Source: Deltaproteobacteria bacterium
GTDB taxonomy: Bacteria > Myxococcota_A > UBA9042 > DTJE01
Assembly (NCBI GenBank): GCA_029555025.1
Contig: JAKPTZ010000051.1
Coordinates: 62,001 to 126,000 of the forward strand
Direction: 5' to 3'
DNA: 64,000 nucleotides
This document shows positions 45,394 through 54,778 of the stretch, piece after piece; positions within the stretch are counted from its first letter, which is position 1, and every line of letters starts with the position of its first letter. The notes beneath the pieces are model-generated. The model saw only the letters and a list, made by a program, of their open reading frames with translations, was not told the origin of the DNA and ran no database searches. Both the position numbers and the translations under genes were made by a program.

Positions 45394-45489
45394 CGTGTCC
45401 TCCGCACAGACCATGTTACTGGCAACGGCACCATCATGCGGCATCCGTCCTGGATGAACGCATAAGTCATTGAAAAGAACTCTCGGCCA

Positions 45490-45499
45490 CCCCCCCCCC
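45490..45499. repeat. homopolymer of ten C
   Basis: Ten consecutive C on the plus strand within the nusA leader. Long homopolymers in G+C-rich genomes are prone to slippage or to sequencing error. Confidence 0.9.
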
Positions 45500-45602
45500 G
45501 GCGAACGCAATTACCCGCAATCATGTTTGATAATTAAGGCAGTGTGGCGACTGGAGGGGAACCAGCCAGAGGAACGTACGCCTTTTACCGCAGACCGGAA
45601 AA

Positions 45603-45628
45603 AAATACAAGCATAACAATGCTTTTTT
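45603..45628 (-). terminator. rho-independent terminator of der (bidirectional)
   Basis: AAGCAT-AACA-ATGCTT forms a 6-bp stem at 45609-45624. On the minus strand it is followed by GTATTTTTTT, on the plus strand by TTTT. Lies about 45 bases after the der stop. Confidence 0.7.
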
Positions 45629-45668
45629 GTCGAAAACGATCGCACGTCGGGCCAATCGCGACTTAAGG

Positions 45669-47003
45669 CTATCTCTGAACCAGCCGGATTGGGACGCCCT
45701 CGAAGTCGTACCTGGAGTAAAGTTCGCGTTGAAGATACCGGAAATAGCTTGTATCGATGCGTCCGGTGCCGCTGCAGAAGAGCAGGATGGTCGGGGGATT
45801 CACCTGAACCTGCGTGATGAACTTGATTCGAACGGTCTTCGCCCCGTGACTGGCCGGCGGGTGACGCTCGATGACTTCCGAGAAGAAGCGGTTCAGTTCG
45901 GATGTCCCAATCCTGGAGAAAAGGCCGGCATGTACGTGATCGACGACCGGCAGCAATTTTCCGACATTCTTGCCGGTAAGCGCCGACGTGAACACGACCG
46001 GGGCGAAACTGGTGAAGGCCATTTCGTCCTGCATGTGAAGCTTGAAATCGCCGGCCGCATTTCCGCCGGTCTTCAGATCCCACTTATTGACGACGATGAC
46101 GAGGCCGCGCCCCCGGTCGATGACCAGCGAGGCCAGTTTCTTGTCCTGATCGGTCACGCCTTCCGAGGAATCTATCAGCAGCACCACCACATGGCAATTC
46201 TCGATGGCCCGGATCGTCCTGGCAACGCTCATGCGTTCGACACCCCGTTCCACCGCGCGACGACGCCTGATTCCCGCGGTATCGACCAGGACATACTCCC
46301 GGCCGTTCGCGTGAAACACGGTATCGATGGCGTCCCTGGTGGTTCCCGGGACGTCGCTTGTAAGGAATCTTTCCTTCCCGAGAAGGGCATTGGCCAACGT
46401 TGACTTGCCGACGTTCGGCCTGCCCAGAAGGGTGATCCTGCATGGACCGGACATCTCGTCGTCGGCCGACGCTTCTCCGTCGTCGTTTGCGACGGTCGGC
46501 ATCGGAATCGTCTCGACAAGTGCGTCAAGCAGTTCAGCGACGCCAGAGCCGCCCTCTGCCGTCATCGGATACAACTCCGTGGCCCCGAGCCCATAGAAGT
46601 CGGACACCAGCGAATCGGCCGCCGGCGTGTCAATCTTGTTGACAGCCACCAAGACCGTCATCCCGGAACGCCTGATCTGGTGCCAGATGACCTGGTCGAT
46701 TGGAAGCAGTCCCTGGCGGCCATCGACGACGAACACCAGCGCGTCGGCCTCGGCAATCGCCGTCTCGACCTGAGCGGCCATCAGAACCAGCATTCCGTCC
46801 TCGGAACCAGGCTCGAATCCGCCGGTGTCCTCGACGATGAACTCGCGTCCGCAATGCTCGGCCTCGCCGTACTGACGATCCCTGGTCACCCCGGGAAAGT
46901 CATCGACGATTGCGGCGCGACGACCAAGAATCCTGTTGAAAAGCGTTGACTTGCCGACGTTCGGCCTGCCGATTATGGCAATGATCGGTTTTGCCGTGCT
47001 CAT
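45669..47003 (-). CDS. der: ribosome biogenesis GTPase Der (EngA)
   Basis: 444 residues. ATG 47003 follows AAGGAGG. Two GTPase domains in tandem, each with its own P-loop: IIGRPNVGKSTLFN and LLGRPNVGKSTLAN, the G3 motifs DTGGF and DTAGI, and G4 NKID and NKWD. The C-terminal KH-like domain ends with RYDFEGVPIRLV. Acts in 50S subunit maturation. It is transcribed toward nusA but separated from it by a terminator, so it is likely a single-gene unit. Confidence 0.98.
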   Translation of the reverse strand: MSTAKPIIAIIGRPNVGKSTLFNRILGRRAAIVDDFPGVTRDRQYGEAEHCGREFIVEDTGGFEPGSEDGMLVLMAAQVETAIAEADALVFVVDGRQGLLPIDQVIWHQIRRSGMTVLVAVNKIDTPAADSLVSDFYGLGATELYPMTAEGGSGVAELLDALVETIPMPTVANDDGEASADDEMSGPCRITLLGRPNVGKSTLANALLGKERFLTSDVPGTTRDAIDTVFHANGREYVLVDTAGIRRRRAVERGVERMSVARTIRAIENCHVVVLLIDSSEGVTDQDKKLASLVIDRGRGLVIVVNKWDLKTGGNAAGDFKLHMQDEMAFTSFAPVVFTSALTGKNVGKLLPVVDHVHAGLFSRIGTSELNRFFSEVIERHPPASHGAKTVRIKFITQVQVNPPTILLFCSGTGRIDTSYFRYLQRELYSRYDFEGVPIRLVQR

Positions 47004-47036
47004 GATGACCTCCTTGAAAATGGTCGTATGACGGCG

Positions 47037-47058
47037 GCCCGGCATCTGGCGGCCGGGC
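47037..47058 (-). other. hairpin in the der leader
   Basis: GCCCGGC (47037-47043) and GCCGGGC (47052-47058) form a perfect 7-bp stem with an 8-base loop, about 35 bases before the der start. A possible -10 TAAAAT lies upstream of it at 47073-47078. It could influence der translation; no effect can be shown from sequence. Confidence 0.4.
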
Positions 47059-47108
47059 GAAATCAGGCGCGGATTTTACAGAAAAATTCGATTATTACCA
47101 CACATGAA

Positions 47109-49352
47109 TCATTTTTCGGCAGGTGAGACGGCGGCGCGTGTCGGTTGCGTGCCCAGAAGCGCGGCGGCGCGGCGAAGCGAATCACGGGCAAGGTCATGCC
47201 TGCCGGCCCGACCCGCAACACCTGCAAGCGTCTGCCAGCCACGCGCGTATCCCGGATTGATGGAAAGCGAATTTGCGACAAGCTTCACGGCGATGCCGCT
47301 GTCGCCACCGGCGTCGGCAAGAACGCCGAGGTTGTGCCACGCCCTGAAATCATCGGGATTGACGGTGACGGCCCTTTGAAGAAGCTTCAGCGCGTCGCCA
47401 TCACGGCCGGCCATCGCGGCACGCGTTCCAAGCAGCCGGTTGAATTCGGCAAGCCAGGCACGTCCCCAGCGATCCAGCCCGTGAAGATGCGTCATCGACG
47501 CCAGCGACGCGATTTGAACTTCGCGGAACGGGCCATCGGGCGACCCGCCTGGCCCGGAGGCAACAGGAGCGGCCGCGACCCACAACGGAAAGGCCGGTTG
47601 GAAAAGGTCAATGACGGATTCATCGACCCTGCCCTCGCCCGGTTCAAGGAAAACGGGCGCCAGCGGCATGAACGTCCGAACGGCCCGGGCCAGTCCGTCT
47701 GACGCGGTCTCGCCAGCCGATTCAAAAGGCCTGGCATCAACGGCGTCAAGAATACTGGCCCGCCCGCCCGCCGGGAACGCCAGACGAAACGGATTCAGGC
47801 GCCGCGTCACGAAAGCTTGATCGGACAGATGCTGTTTGACCAGGATCGCCAGATCGGGCCGTGAATCCTCAACCGCCTGGCGACCAAGAAGGATCGAGGA
47901 AAGGTCGTCCGATGCCGTCATCACGATGGATCCCCACGGATAATCGCGAACGACGTGATCGGTGATCTCCCTTGCGCCATGCAAGCCGGACATATCGCGA
48001 TCGGCCGGCGCCGAAATCCACTGGAATACGACAAGAAGCGCGGCAAGGCCACCTGTTGCCAGCCATCCTGCCGTACCGGCACGCCCGATCATCGCGAAGG
48101 CAATCTCGGACGCCCCGATTCCCGCCAGAACGGCCGTGGCCCAGGTCGCGGTCATCAGAACCTGAAGGTCGAAAATCCCCATCGGGTTTATAAAGACGGC
48201 AAAGGCCAGGTCGGCCAGGATCAGGAACAAAAGAATTACGACTGCAAGCGGACGCCGGCGGCCCCCAAGGACAACCCCCGAAATCGCGAGCGGCAGGATC
48301 GGCCACAGCGACTCGACCAGGTTGCGCCCGGCCATCGTGGCGTTGGCGACAATCTCGACGATGCCCGAGCCGCCAATCCGCCCGCCGAACGAATCCCGGA
48401 TCCGCTGGCCTGAAAGGTGGGCGACGAACCTGTCAAGACTGGATGGATCGCCCCAGTTGAGCAGCGGATCGCGCCCGGCGGCGACCGGAAGGTACAGGAC
48501 GACGAAAGTGCCGATAACCCCGGCCATCATGACCAGAAACCCGGTTCGAAACAGGCCCCTGAGCCTGTCGGGACCGCAGGCGCCGCATCGGGCAAGCCCG
48601 ACCAGGCAGGCAAGGATCACAAACGAACCGTAAAGCGGCATCGTGATGTGAACGCCGGCACCGATACCAGCTATGGAAGCGGCTGCAGCAAGCAGCCTGG
48701 CATCCCTGCGCTGAACCGATTCCAATCCAAGAAAGACGACCGCGGCCAGTCCCAGCATCGAAATGGAATAGACCTCGGTGGTCGTGGCGTGAAGCCAGGC
48801 GTTCGCCGATCCAAGGAAGGCCAACGGCGCGACCCACCAAAGGGCGGCGGGAATCGATTCAGACCTTCGGGTTACGCGATCGGCAAGCAGCCAGGACATG
48901 GCGGCGGCAAGTGCAGCGGCAAGTCCCGACAGAAGGTTGATGCGGAAGAAGGCGGTTCCCGCGGGAATGAACGAAAACAGCTTGCCCGCCATGCAGAACG
49001 CGGGGAATCCGGTCGGATGCGGAACACCGAGGCCGACGGCGGCGCCGGCAAGTTCCCCGCCATCCCTGAAATAGACGTCGGGGGCGCAAAGGGCCCACAG
49101 CACGGCCGTTGCCGCAACGGTAACGATAACGAAGCGATCGTGGCCCTTGACGACAGGCACCGATTCACCCACGGCGCGGCGCGACAAAGCCCACCCCGCA
49201 ACCAGGACCGCTGCACCGCCCGCGACCGTCAATCCAGCGACAATAGCCGCGACCATAAGCCACTGAATCGGAAAAATGATGGCAAGTCCGGTTACCGTGG
49301 CCGCGACGGCCGCGATTGGAACCATTACGATTGGTGGAATGGTTCTTTTCAA
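47109..49352 (-). CDS. DUF2723 polytopic membrane protein with TPR tail
   Basis: 747 residues from TTG 49352 with GGAAG 8 bases upstream. About 12 hydrophobic segments; the first long periplasmic loop is VYFRDGGELAGAAVGLGVPH with the DUF2723 acidic motif and HPTGFPAFCMAGKLFSF after it. The family is related to protein O-mannosyltransferases of the GT-C fold. The C-terminal 110 residues form TPR-like pairs (ALKLLQRAVTVNPDDFRAWHNLG). Likely role: glycosylation at the cell surface, inferred. It is the last gene of a minus-strand group with a lipoprotein and a PEGA protein. Confidence 0.82.
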   Translation of the reverse strand: MKRTIPPIVMVPIAAVAATVTGLAIIFPIQWLMVAAIVAGLTVAGGAAVLVAGWALSRRAVGESVPVVKGHDRFVIVTVAATAVLWALCAPDVYFRDGGELAGAAVGLGVPHPTGFPAFCMAGKLFSFIPAGTAFFRINLLSGLAAALAAAMSWLLADRVTRRSESIPAALWWVAPLAFLGSANAWLHATTTEVYSISMLGLAAVVFLGLESVQRRDARLLAAAASIAGIGAGVHITMPLYGSFVILACLVGLARCGACGPDRLRGLFRTGFLVMMAGVIGTFVVLYLPVAAGRDPLLNWGDPSSLDRFVAHLSGQRIRDSFGGRIGGSGIVEIVANATMAGRNLVESLWPILPLAISGVVLGGRRRPLAVVILLFLILADLAFAVFINPMGIFDLQVLMTATWATAVLAGIGASEIAFAMIGRAGTAGWLATGGLAALLVVFQWISAPADRDMSGLHGAREITDHVVRDYPWGSIVMTASDDLSSILLGRQAVEDSRPDLAILVKQHLSDQAFVTRRLNPFRLAFPAGGRASILDAVDARPFESAGETASDGLARAVRTFMPLAPVFLEPGEGRVDESVIDLFQPAFPLWVAAAPVASGPGGSPDGPFREVQIASLASMTHLHGLDRWGRAWLAEFNRLLGTRAAMAGRDGDALKLLQRAVTVNPDDFRAWHNLGVLADAGGDSGIAVKLVANSLSINPGYARGWQTLAGVAGRAGRHDLARDSLRRAAALLGTQPTRAAVSPAEK

Positions 49353-49370
49353 ATGATCTTCCGAAGCTGC

Positions 49371-51302
49371 CTAGCGCGGCAGGTACAACTCGGCGCCGGC
49401 GGCGAAGTCACCGCCGACCGAACTGAAGCCGCCGGTGATCAGGACGGACCCGTCAAGCAGGCCGCCGGTGACCAGCGTCGCGGAATGCCCGATCCTGGGC
49501 TTATCCATCTTCAGACCCGACTCCACAACCTTCAGGCCGGCTTCATCGACACGAAGGAGTACGGCATCCTGAACGATAGACCCGTTTCGATCCACGCCGC
49601 CGGTGACCAGGACGGATCTGTCATCCGCCAGAACCGTCGTCCGGTGAAGCGATCTCGACAGCGCGGCGACGTCACCGGAACCCATTGCCACTTCCGAGAC
49701 GATTACAGTGCCGGCCGCTTCGTCCACCTGAAGGCTGTATGGAACGGCAGGGTTGGTGCCTGAACTGTCGGATGTGCCGCCGACTGTCCACACCCTGTCA
49801 CCGGCAACAAACGCGGTCGCTCCGGAAAGCATCGCGGGAACCTGGCCGGAACCTGTAAGCACCTTGACCGAGTCGTTCGATGAATAATAGATTTCCGCGA
49901 ACCTGTTTTGATCGCTTGTACCGCCGATGGTCAGATACCTGGTGCAAAGGCCAAGCGACATCTCCAGGCAGACTCCGGTCGGCATGAACCTGGCGACACC
50001 CTTGCCGGGTGCCAGTTCATTGCACGAGATCCCATTGGTGTCGGAGACGTTGCAGACCATCGAAATGCGGGACGGTCCCGAAACCAGATCGCCGCCCATG
50101 TCCGTTATCTGAGCCCCGGCGCGAACCAGGAAACCAGGCCTTGACCTGGATACGCCCACAACCGCGGACGCGATAATCGGTGTCTCCATCGTGGCGCGGG
50201 AAACCGCGCCGGTCGTTGTGTCAATCAAGTACATGTACGGGGAATACTCGACCGGACACGAATCGACACATTCCTGCGACTCGATCACCGGGGATGCCAC
50301 AACGCCCTCGATGGCGCCCGTTCCGGCAGTTGACGTGCCGCCGACCACGACCAACCTGGTCGCGTCAATCATGGCGGCGGAGGCAAGTCCAAGGCCGGCA
50401 TCAAGCGCCCGGTCGTGCTCGAGGATTTCGAACAGTCCGGTTCCCCCATCCATGAAGAAGGTCTCGGGTGCCAGAACCTCGTCGGTATAGCCGGCAACCT
50501 TCATCCGACCGGCATCCAGGAAGCTGAATCCGCCGACAGTCACGACGTCGCCCCCGGAAGTCGACACGGATGCGGCAAAAGCCCTGTCACCACGCGTATT
50601 CAAGGGGAAAAGGGATTCCAGTCTGCACGTCCCGTCCAGGCACAGCGCGCCGGGATGGACGTTGTACTGCATCACCTTCGTGCCATCCGGACAGTCGCCC
50701 TGGTCTATCTCCCAGTCCTCGCATTCAACCGTGACCGGGCACGGGCACACCTCGGGCTTGTCCGGGTCTTCACAGGGAATCACACGCCGGCAGTCGGCAT
50801 CGGTCAGGCAGGTCACAACCGGATCGCCCGGTTCCGGATTCAACCTGCGATCCGGCAAGGCAAGCCGATTGAAAAGGCCGATTGAATTGACCGGGATGTA
50901 ATAGAAGGCATCACCGGTGCCCTGCTTCGTAACCCTCATGCCGCCGCGAACGCCCTTGCTGACAAGCTGGCCAGGGCTGCATTCCCTGTCGGCGTATCCA
51001 AGGTACATCACGACATAATCGGATCCCTCGGGAAGGTTGCCGATATTGAAGCCCTGGGAATAGCCCGAACACCCGGACTCAAAAAACGGCTTGTCCGCAA
51101 GAAACCGGTCCCGGTTCCTAAAAAGCTTGATGACGAACGACTTCACCCTGACACCGCTTGAAGCCGCCGCCCCGGAGTGGGCAACGCCCATCGATATCGA
51201 GCCTTCCCCCCCGGAACCGTTCCATGAGCCGACAAGACCGTCATCGCAGCCGGCAGCCATCATCGCAACCGAAATCATGAACGCGAAAGCGCGCAACTTC
51301 AT
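49371..51302 (-). CDS. large repeat lipoprotein (kelch-like)
   Basis: 643 residues. ATG 51302 after GGAGG. Lipobox AAGCDDG near residue 18, then a Ser/Gly-rich linker. The C-terminal 400 residues show 6-7 repeats of the form VTVGGFSFLD, VVVGGTSTAGTG, VWTVGGTSDSSGTN, VLVTGGVDRNG, VLITGGFSSVGG, which is kelch-repeat propeller-like. A Cys/Asp-rich insert (CEDPDKPEVCPCPVTVECEDWE) lies between. Probably an outer-membrane or surface propeller. The function is unknown. Confidence 0.78.
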   Translation of the reverse strand: MKLRAFAFMISVAMMAAGCDDGLVGSWNGSGGEGSISMGVAHSGAAASSGVRVKSFVIKLFRNRDRFLADKPFFESGCSGYSQGFNIGNLPEGSDYVVMYLGYADRECSPGQLVSKGVRGGMRVTKQGTGDAFYYIPVNSIGLFNRLALPDRRLNPEPGDPVVTCLTDADCRRVIPCEDPDKPEVCPCPVTVECEDWEIDQGDCPDGTKVMQYNVHPGALCLDGTCRLESLFPLNTRGDRAFAASVSTSGGDVVTVGGFSFLDAGRMKVAGYTDEVLAPETFFMDGGTGLFEILEHDRALDAGLGLASAAMIDATRLVVVGGTSTAGTGAIEGVVASPVIESQECVDSCPVEYSPYMYLIDTTTGAVSRATMETPIIASAVVGVSRSRPGFLVRAGAQITDMGGDLVSGPSRISMVCNVSDTNGISCNELAPGKGVARFMPTGVCLEMSLGLCTRYLTIGGTSDQNRFAEIYYSSNDSVKVLTGSGQVPAMLSGATAFVAGDRVWTVGGTSDSSGTNPAVPYSLQVDEAAGTVIVSEVAMGSGDVAALSRSLHRTTVLADDRSVLVTGGVDRNGSIVQDAVLLRVDEAGLKVVESGLKMDKPRIGHSATLVTGGLLDGSVLITGGFSSVGGDFAAGAELYLPR

Positions 51303-51318
51303 GGTATTGCCTCCAGGA

Positions 51319-52458
51319 TTACCGGAACATCGGGTAAAGGGTTACGTCCCTCGGAGCATAACCGCCCCAGGGCGAGAAGCCGGCTTCACCCGGCGTGGAG
51401 TCACCCTGTGAAGCCAGGATGCCCGCGATTGTTCCGGCGCCGACAACGGCGACGCCGATGATGGTCCAGAACCACCACTTCTTATAGACAGGTTCCGAAT
51501 TGACGGAGGACCGATTCTCAATCGGTTCGGCCGGGGGCGCGACAGGTTCCGGCATGGGCGCGGGCTCGACAACGGCAACGACCGGCGGCGGCAAGGGTTC
51601 CACCGGAGCCACCACAGGCGGGGGCACAGGTTCCACGGGAGCCACAACAGGTGCGGCAACGGCGGGGGCCGGGGCGGCGGCCGGGACAGCCGCGGCGGCC
51701 GCGGGAGGAACGACGGCGACCGGCGCGACGGCTGCGGCGACCGGTGCCTTGCGATCAAGCTTAACTTCAAGCCTGTCGGGCGAACCGTCCCGGACGATCG
51801 CCTGCTGAGTGCTTGAAATGTATCCGTCCTTCTGGACTGAAATCTCGTACTCGGCCGGTTCCAGGCTCAACCTCACCGGGGTCATTCCAGAAAAATCCCC
51901 ATTTACGAAAACTTCCGCGCCGGAAGGGTCTGAAGCCACGGACAGATCCAACCTGGTGACAACCGGCGCAACCACCGGGGCGACCTCGGGAACCGGCCCC
52001 AGCGTCTTGACGATAACTCCGGCAACCATCTCCTCAAGCTGATCGCCGGAATTACCGGTGACTTCGGGATCCATTGAATTTCCACCAGCCACGCTGACCA
52101 TGTGCGCGGTAACGCGGAACATGCCGCGAACATTCTCGACGACCAGCAGAAGGACTTCATCGACACCGGCTGATGAACCGATGGTCTTCAGGCAGGCTTC
52201 GTCCAGATCCTCGCAACCGGCCTCAAGCATGATATCCAGGGGATCATCTGAAGGAACCGGCTGCATGCGGACATCCGGATACTTCACAAGCTGCCGCACC
52301 ATGGCCTGCGTCAGCCCGTCAATCCTGTCCTCGACCTGCTTGTCGCCCATCACCTTCAAGGGAAGCAGGCGCCTTGCCTCGGCGGCATCAGACCGCGAAG
52401 GTGTCGCCACCACGACAACAGCCAGGATGGAAACCAATGAAATAAGGAACTTATTCAT
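51319..52458 (-). CDS. PEGA-domain envelope protein
   Basis: 379 residues. A signal peptide, then a domain (about 30-160) resembling the N-part of FlgT/TolB-like or LpoB-type proteins without firm match. A PEGA domain follows (DLSVASDPSGAEVFVNGDFS, GMTPVRLSLEPAEYEISVQ), then a Pro/Ala/Val-rich spacer of about 100 residues and a single membrane helix (WWFWTIIGVAVVGAGTIAGI) near the C-terminus. PEGA domains bind surface carbohydrate or act as stalk modules. It is first in its minus-strand group, ahead of the repeat lipoprotein and the DUF2723 protein. Confidence 0.8.
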   Translation of the reverse strand: MNKFLISLVSILAVVVVATPSRSDAAEARRLLPLKVMGDKQVEDRIDGLTQAMVRQLVKYPDVRMQPVPSDDPLDIMLEAGCEDLDEACLKTIGSSAGVDEVLLLVVENVRGMFRVTAHMVSVAGGNSMDPEVTGNSGDQLEEMVAGVIVKTLGPVPEVAPVVAPVVTRLDLSVASDPSGAEVFVNGDFSGMTPVRLSLEPAEYEISVQKDGYISSTQQAIVRDGSPDRLEVKLDRKAPVAAAVAPVAVVPPAAAAAVPAAAPAPAVAAPVVAPVEPVPPPVVAPVEPLPPPVVAVVEPAPMPEPVAPPAEPIENRSSVNSEPVYKKWWFWTIIGVAVVGAGTIAGILASQGDSTPGEAGFSPWGGYAPRDVTLYPMFR

Positions 52459-52487
52459 ATCAGACCGTCCCAGGGGATACCGGTGTT

Positions 52488-52516
52488 ATACTAGCCAGCC
52501 GTAAAGGGGGTGTCAA
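52488..52516 (-). promoter_or_regulatory. sigma70 promoter of the PEGA gene
   Basis: On the minus strand TTGACA (52516-52511), 17 bases, then TAGTAT (52493-52488). The -35 box lies 3 bases upstream of the ATG of the divergent lipoprotein gene, so the two transcription units are tightly interlocked. Confidence 0.65.
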
Positions 52517-52518
52517 CG

Positions 52519-53334
52519 ATGGATGGCCGGTTCGAACGGCGGTTCATGCGTCCAACAAATCTGGCGGTGATGGTTTCCGCGCTTGCTGTCCTTGCCGCCA
52601 TTTCCGGATGCGCCCAAATCACGCGGTACGCAAGTGGCCCCCAGCCTCGCGCCGCTTCGCCCGGCCCCGACTGGAAAATGCTTTCCCCTGAGCTCGGGGT
52701 GAATGAATTCGAATCTTCGCCCGCGGTCCAGATCAGGGGCAGGCTTGCCGGCATAAGTGAATTGGTGGCCGAGGGCCGTACGCTCCTGTTCCGCATGACC
52801 GACGTCGAGTTCGGTTTCGGCGACAAGGTGCCGGAAGCCAGCTTCAGCCTGCTTCTGTGGGGCCCGGGAATGCCGGATCTCCAGCCGGGCGCCCAGATCA
52901 GCGTCGTGATGAACCGGCGGCAACCGCGCGAGTTGATTGTGACGGATGAACGCGGGCCGGTTATCCGGGCCTTCTCCGGGGAAGTCCTTCCGCCCCCGGA
53001 TGGCGTGAATCCGATCCACCTTGCGGCCCTGCCTGAAACCGGCTACTCGGAAGTCGTGCTTTCGGATCTGCTCTGCAATCACACCTGGGTTCATTCAAGG
53101 ATTGCCGTCACGACCGACGAAAGCAGGCTTGTCATGAAGCCGGGCGAGCATCCGACGTTGACCGGCACCCATGCCGGCTATTCGATGAAATGGCTTATGT
53201 CCGGCGCGGACTCCATGTTTCTTGACGAATCAAGCTGCCAGGAGGACATCGAACCTTCTGCCTGGTTCGTGTGGATGCGGGTGGCCACCCTTGGCAAGGC
53301 GAAACAGGACACCTTCCGGAAACTGCGACGATAA
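52519..53334 (+). CDS. lipoprotein of unknown function
   Basis: 271 residues. ATG 52519 follows AAAGGGGG at suitable distance; the GTG 52510 in the same frame would be too close to it. Lipobox ISGCAQ near residue 33 after a hydrophobic stretch. The body is a beta-rich region (FGDKVPEASFSLLLWGPGMP, QPGAQISVVMNR) and a later part with His/Cys residues (LLCNHTWVHSRIAV, LDESSCQED). No family recognised. Ends two bases before the stop of the convergent prfB gene. Confidence 0.7.
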   Translation: MDGRFERRFMRPTNLAVMVSALAVLAAISGCAQITRYASGPQPRAASPGPDWKMLSPELGVNEFESSPAVQIRGRLAGISELVAEGRTLLFRMTDVEFGFGDKVPEASFSLLLWGPGMPDLQPGAQISVVMNRRQPRELIVTDERGPVIRAFSGEVLPPPDGVNPIHLAALPETGYSEVVLSDLLCNHTWVHSRIAVTTDESRLVMKPGEHPTLTGTHAGYSMKWLMSGADSMFLDESSCQEDIEPSAWFVWMRVATLGKAKQDTFRKLRR

Positions 53335-53336
53335 TC

Positions 53337-54438
53337 TCAGACGCCGGCCGCCTTCAGCAGGTACGCTTCGATGAACGGCTGCAGTTCCCCGTCCAGGACG
53401 GCCGACGTGTTGCCGGTCTCGTATCCGGTGCGGACATCCTTCACGAGCTGGTATGGATGAAGGACGTACGACCTGATCTGGCTGCCGAAATCGATACCCA
53501 TCTTCGCGGCCTCGCGGGCATCCTTTTCAGCGTCCCTCATCTGGCGTTCACGTTCGTACAGGCGTGCCTTCAACAGTTTCATCGCTGTTGACCGGTTCTT
53601 CATCTGCGAACGCTCGTTCTGGCACTGGACGACAATTCCGGTCGGCAGGTGCGTCATGCGGACGGCCGAATCGGTCTTGTTTACGTGCTGCCCGCCGGCC
53701 CCGCCGGAACGGAACGTGTCGATCCTCAGATCCTCTTCCTTGACTTCGACTTCAATCGTGTCCTCGATGTCGGGAATGACATCGACGCTGGCGAAAGTGG
53801 TGTGACGCCTTGCATTCGCATCGAACGGCGATATGCGAACAAGCCGGTGCACCCCGTGTTCCGCCTTCAGATACCCGAAAGCGTGGTCGCCCTCGACGGA
53901 AAAGGTAACGCTCTTGATGCCGGCCTCGTCGCCAGGCTGCTCATCCATCATTGCGACCTTGAATCCGGCCTTTTCGCAGTACATCAAGTACATGCGAAGA
54001 AGCATGGCGACCCAGTCCTGAGACTCGGTTCCGCCGGCTCCGGAATGAATGGTGACCAGCGCGGGGGCCGTGTCGTTTTCCCCGGACATCATCCTGGCAA
54101 ATTCCAACGCGGAAACCTTGTGCTCGACCGCGATCAGTGCCGCGTCGATTTCCTGGTCAAACTCGACGGCCTGCTCCATGTCGGCCATTTCAAGCAGTTC
54201 GGCCGCGTCCCGGAGCATCCTTGCCGGCTCTTCCCAGGCCTCGATTTCCTTCTGGATCTGGTTCTTTTCGCGCATGATCGCCTGGGCCTTGCGCTGATCG
54301 GCCCAGAAACCCGCGCTGGTAGAAAGCTGTTCTATCTCGGCGATTCTGGCTTCCCTGGTCGGACGGTCAAAGATACCTCCCGAGAACCTGGGTTCTCTCA
54401 CTAAGGTCGGCTATCTTCGCCCTGTGGTTGTCGAACAT
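53337..54438 (-). CDS. prfB: peptide chain release factor 2, with programmed +1 frameshift
   Basis: RF2 recognises UGA and UAA. The true start is ATG 54438 (MFDNHRAKIADLSERTQVLG), which reads into an in-frame TGA at 54369-54367 after 23 codons. The usual +1 shift at CTT-TGA-C (54372-54366), helped by the AGG/GGGAGG before it, joins this frame to DRPTREARIAEIE and the rest. The anticodon-mimic region gives SPF after ISPFDANA, and the catalytic motif is GGAGGQHVNKTDSAV. Total about 366 residues. An annotation without the shift would lose the first 23 residues. Confidence 0.95.
54366..54381 (-). promoter_or_regulatory. programmed +1 frameshift site of prfB
   Basis: GGGAGG-TAT-CTT-TGA-C on the minus strand: an internal Shine-Dalgarno-like sequence three bases before the slippery CTT and a poor-context TGA stop. 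It autoregulates RF2: low RF2 lets the ribosome shift. This arrangement is widely conserved. Confidence 0.9.
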
Positions 54439-54778
54439 TGCATTCACCCTGTCAAATCGAGCCGCCCGGATTGTCCCCGATGGCGCCCTTCAAGTCAATC
54501 TGCGCCCGGGCTGAGTCATCCCCTCATAGGAAGGGAGTACGCCCTCGCATCGCATCGGGTGGGGTATGCCGCTCCAGGCTTCCCCGCCGCCTGCCCCGGC
54601 CATCGGCGTACGCCCGGCGATTATCGAAGCGCGATTTCAGGTTGTGGCGACATTGATTCGCAGCACCGTCCAGAATAGAATGACTGCAAAATAAATGCCG
54701 AGAGTCTTGGATCACTTGTGGATTATGATGCTCACATAAGGCTTGTGATTCATGATCCTGACCCAAAGGATGTACCAG
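54439..54778. other. 340-base intergenic region
   Basis: Between the divergent prfB and the ASH lipoprotein gene. It holds a promoter at 54653-54681. A 159-residue minus-strand open frame that crosses this region overlaps the start of the lipoprotein gene and has no ribosome site, so I do not call it. No RNA gene was seen. Confidence 0.5.
54653..54681 (+). promoter_or_regulatory. candidate sigma70 promoter of the ASH/PKD lipoprotein gene
   Basis: TTGATT (54653-54658), 17 bases, then TAGAAT (54676-54681), about 95 bases before ATG 54779. Confidence 0.5.

Larger units (their letters stand above)
45394..45668. other. intergenic region between nusA and der
   Basis: Contains the der terminator at 45603-45628 and a run of ten C at 45490-45499 (G10 on the nusA strand). 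No rimP-like frame and no convincing sigma70 promoter were found; a weak TAATTG lies near 45510-45515 on the minus strand. Confidence 0.6.

Noticed and set aside
43738-45465. A 575-codon plus-strand frame over nusA
   Set aside because: Antisense of nusA and ylxR with no start signal or homology-like motif.
48417-49763. A 448-codon plus-strand frame over the DUF2723 gene
   Set aside because: Low-complexity Gly/Arg/Asp protein, typical of an antisense shadow of a membrane-protein gene.
54366-54372. In-frame TGA in prfB as a sign of a pseudogene or of selenocysteine
   Set aside because: The sequence context is the standard RF2 frameshift site and the +1 frame continues into an intact protein.
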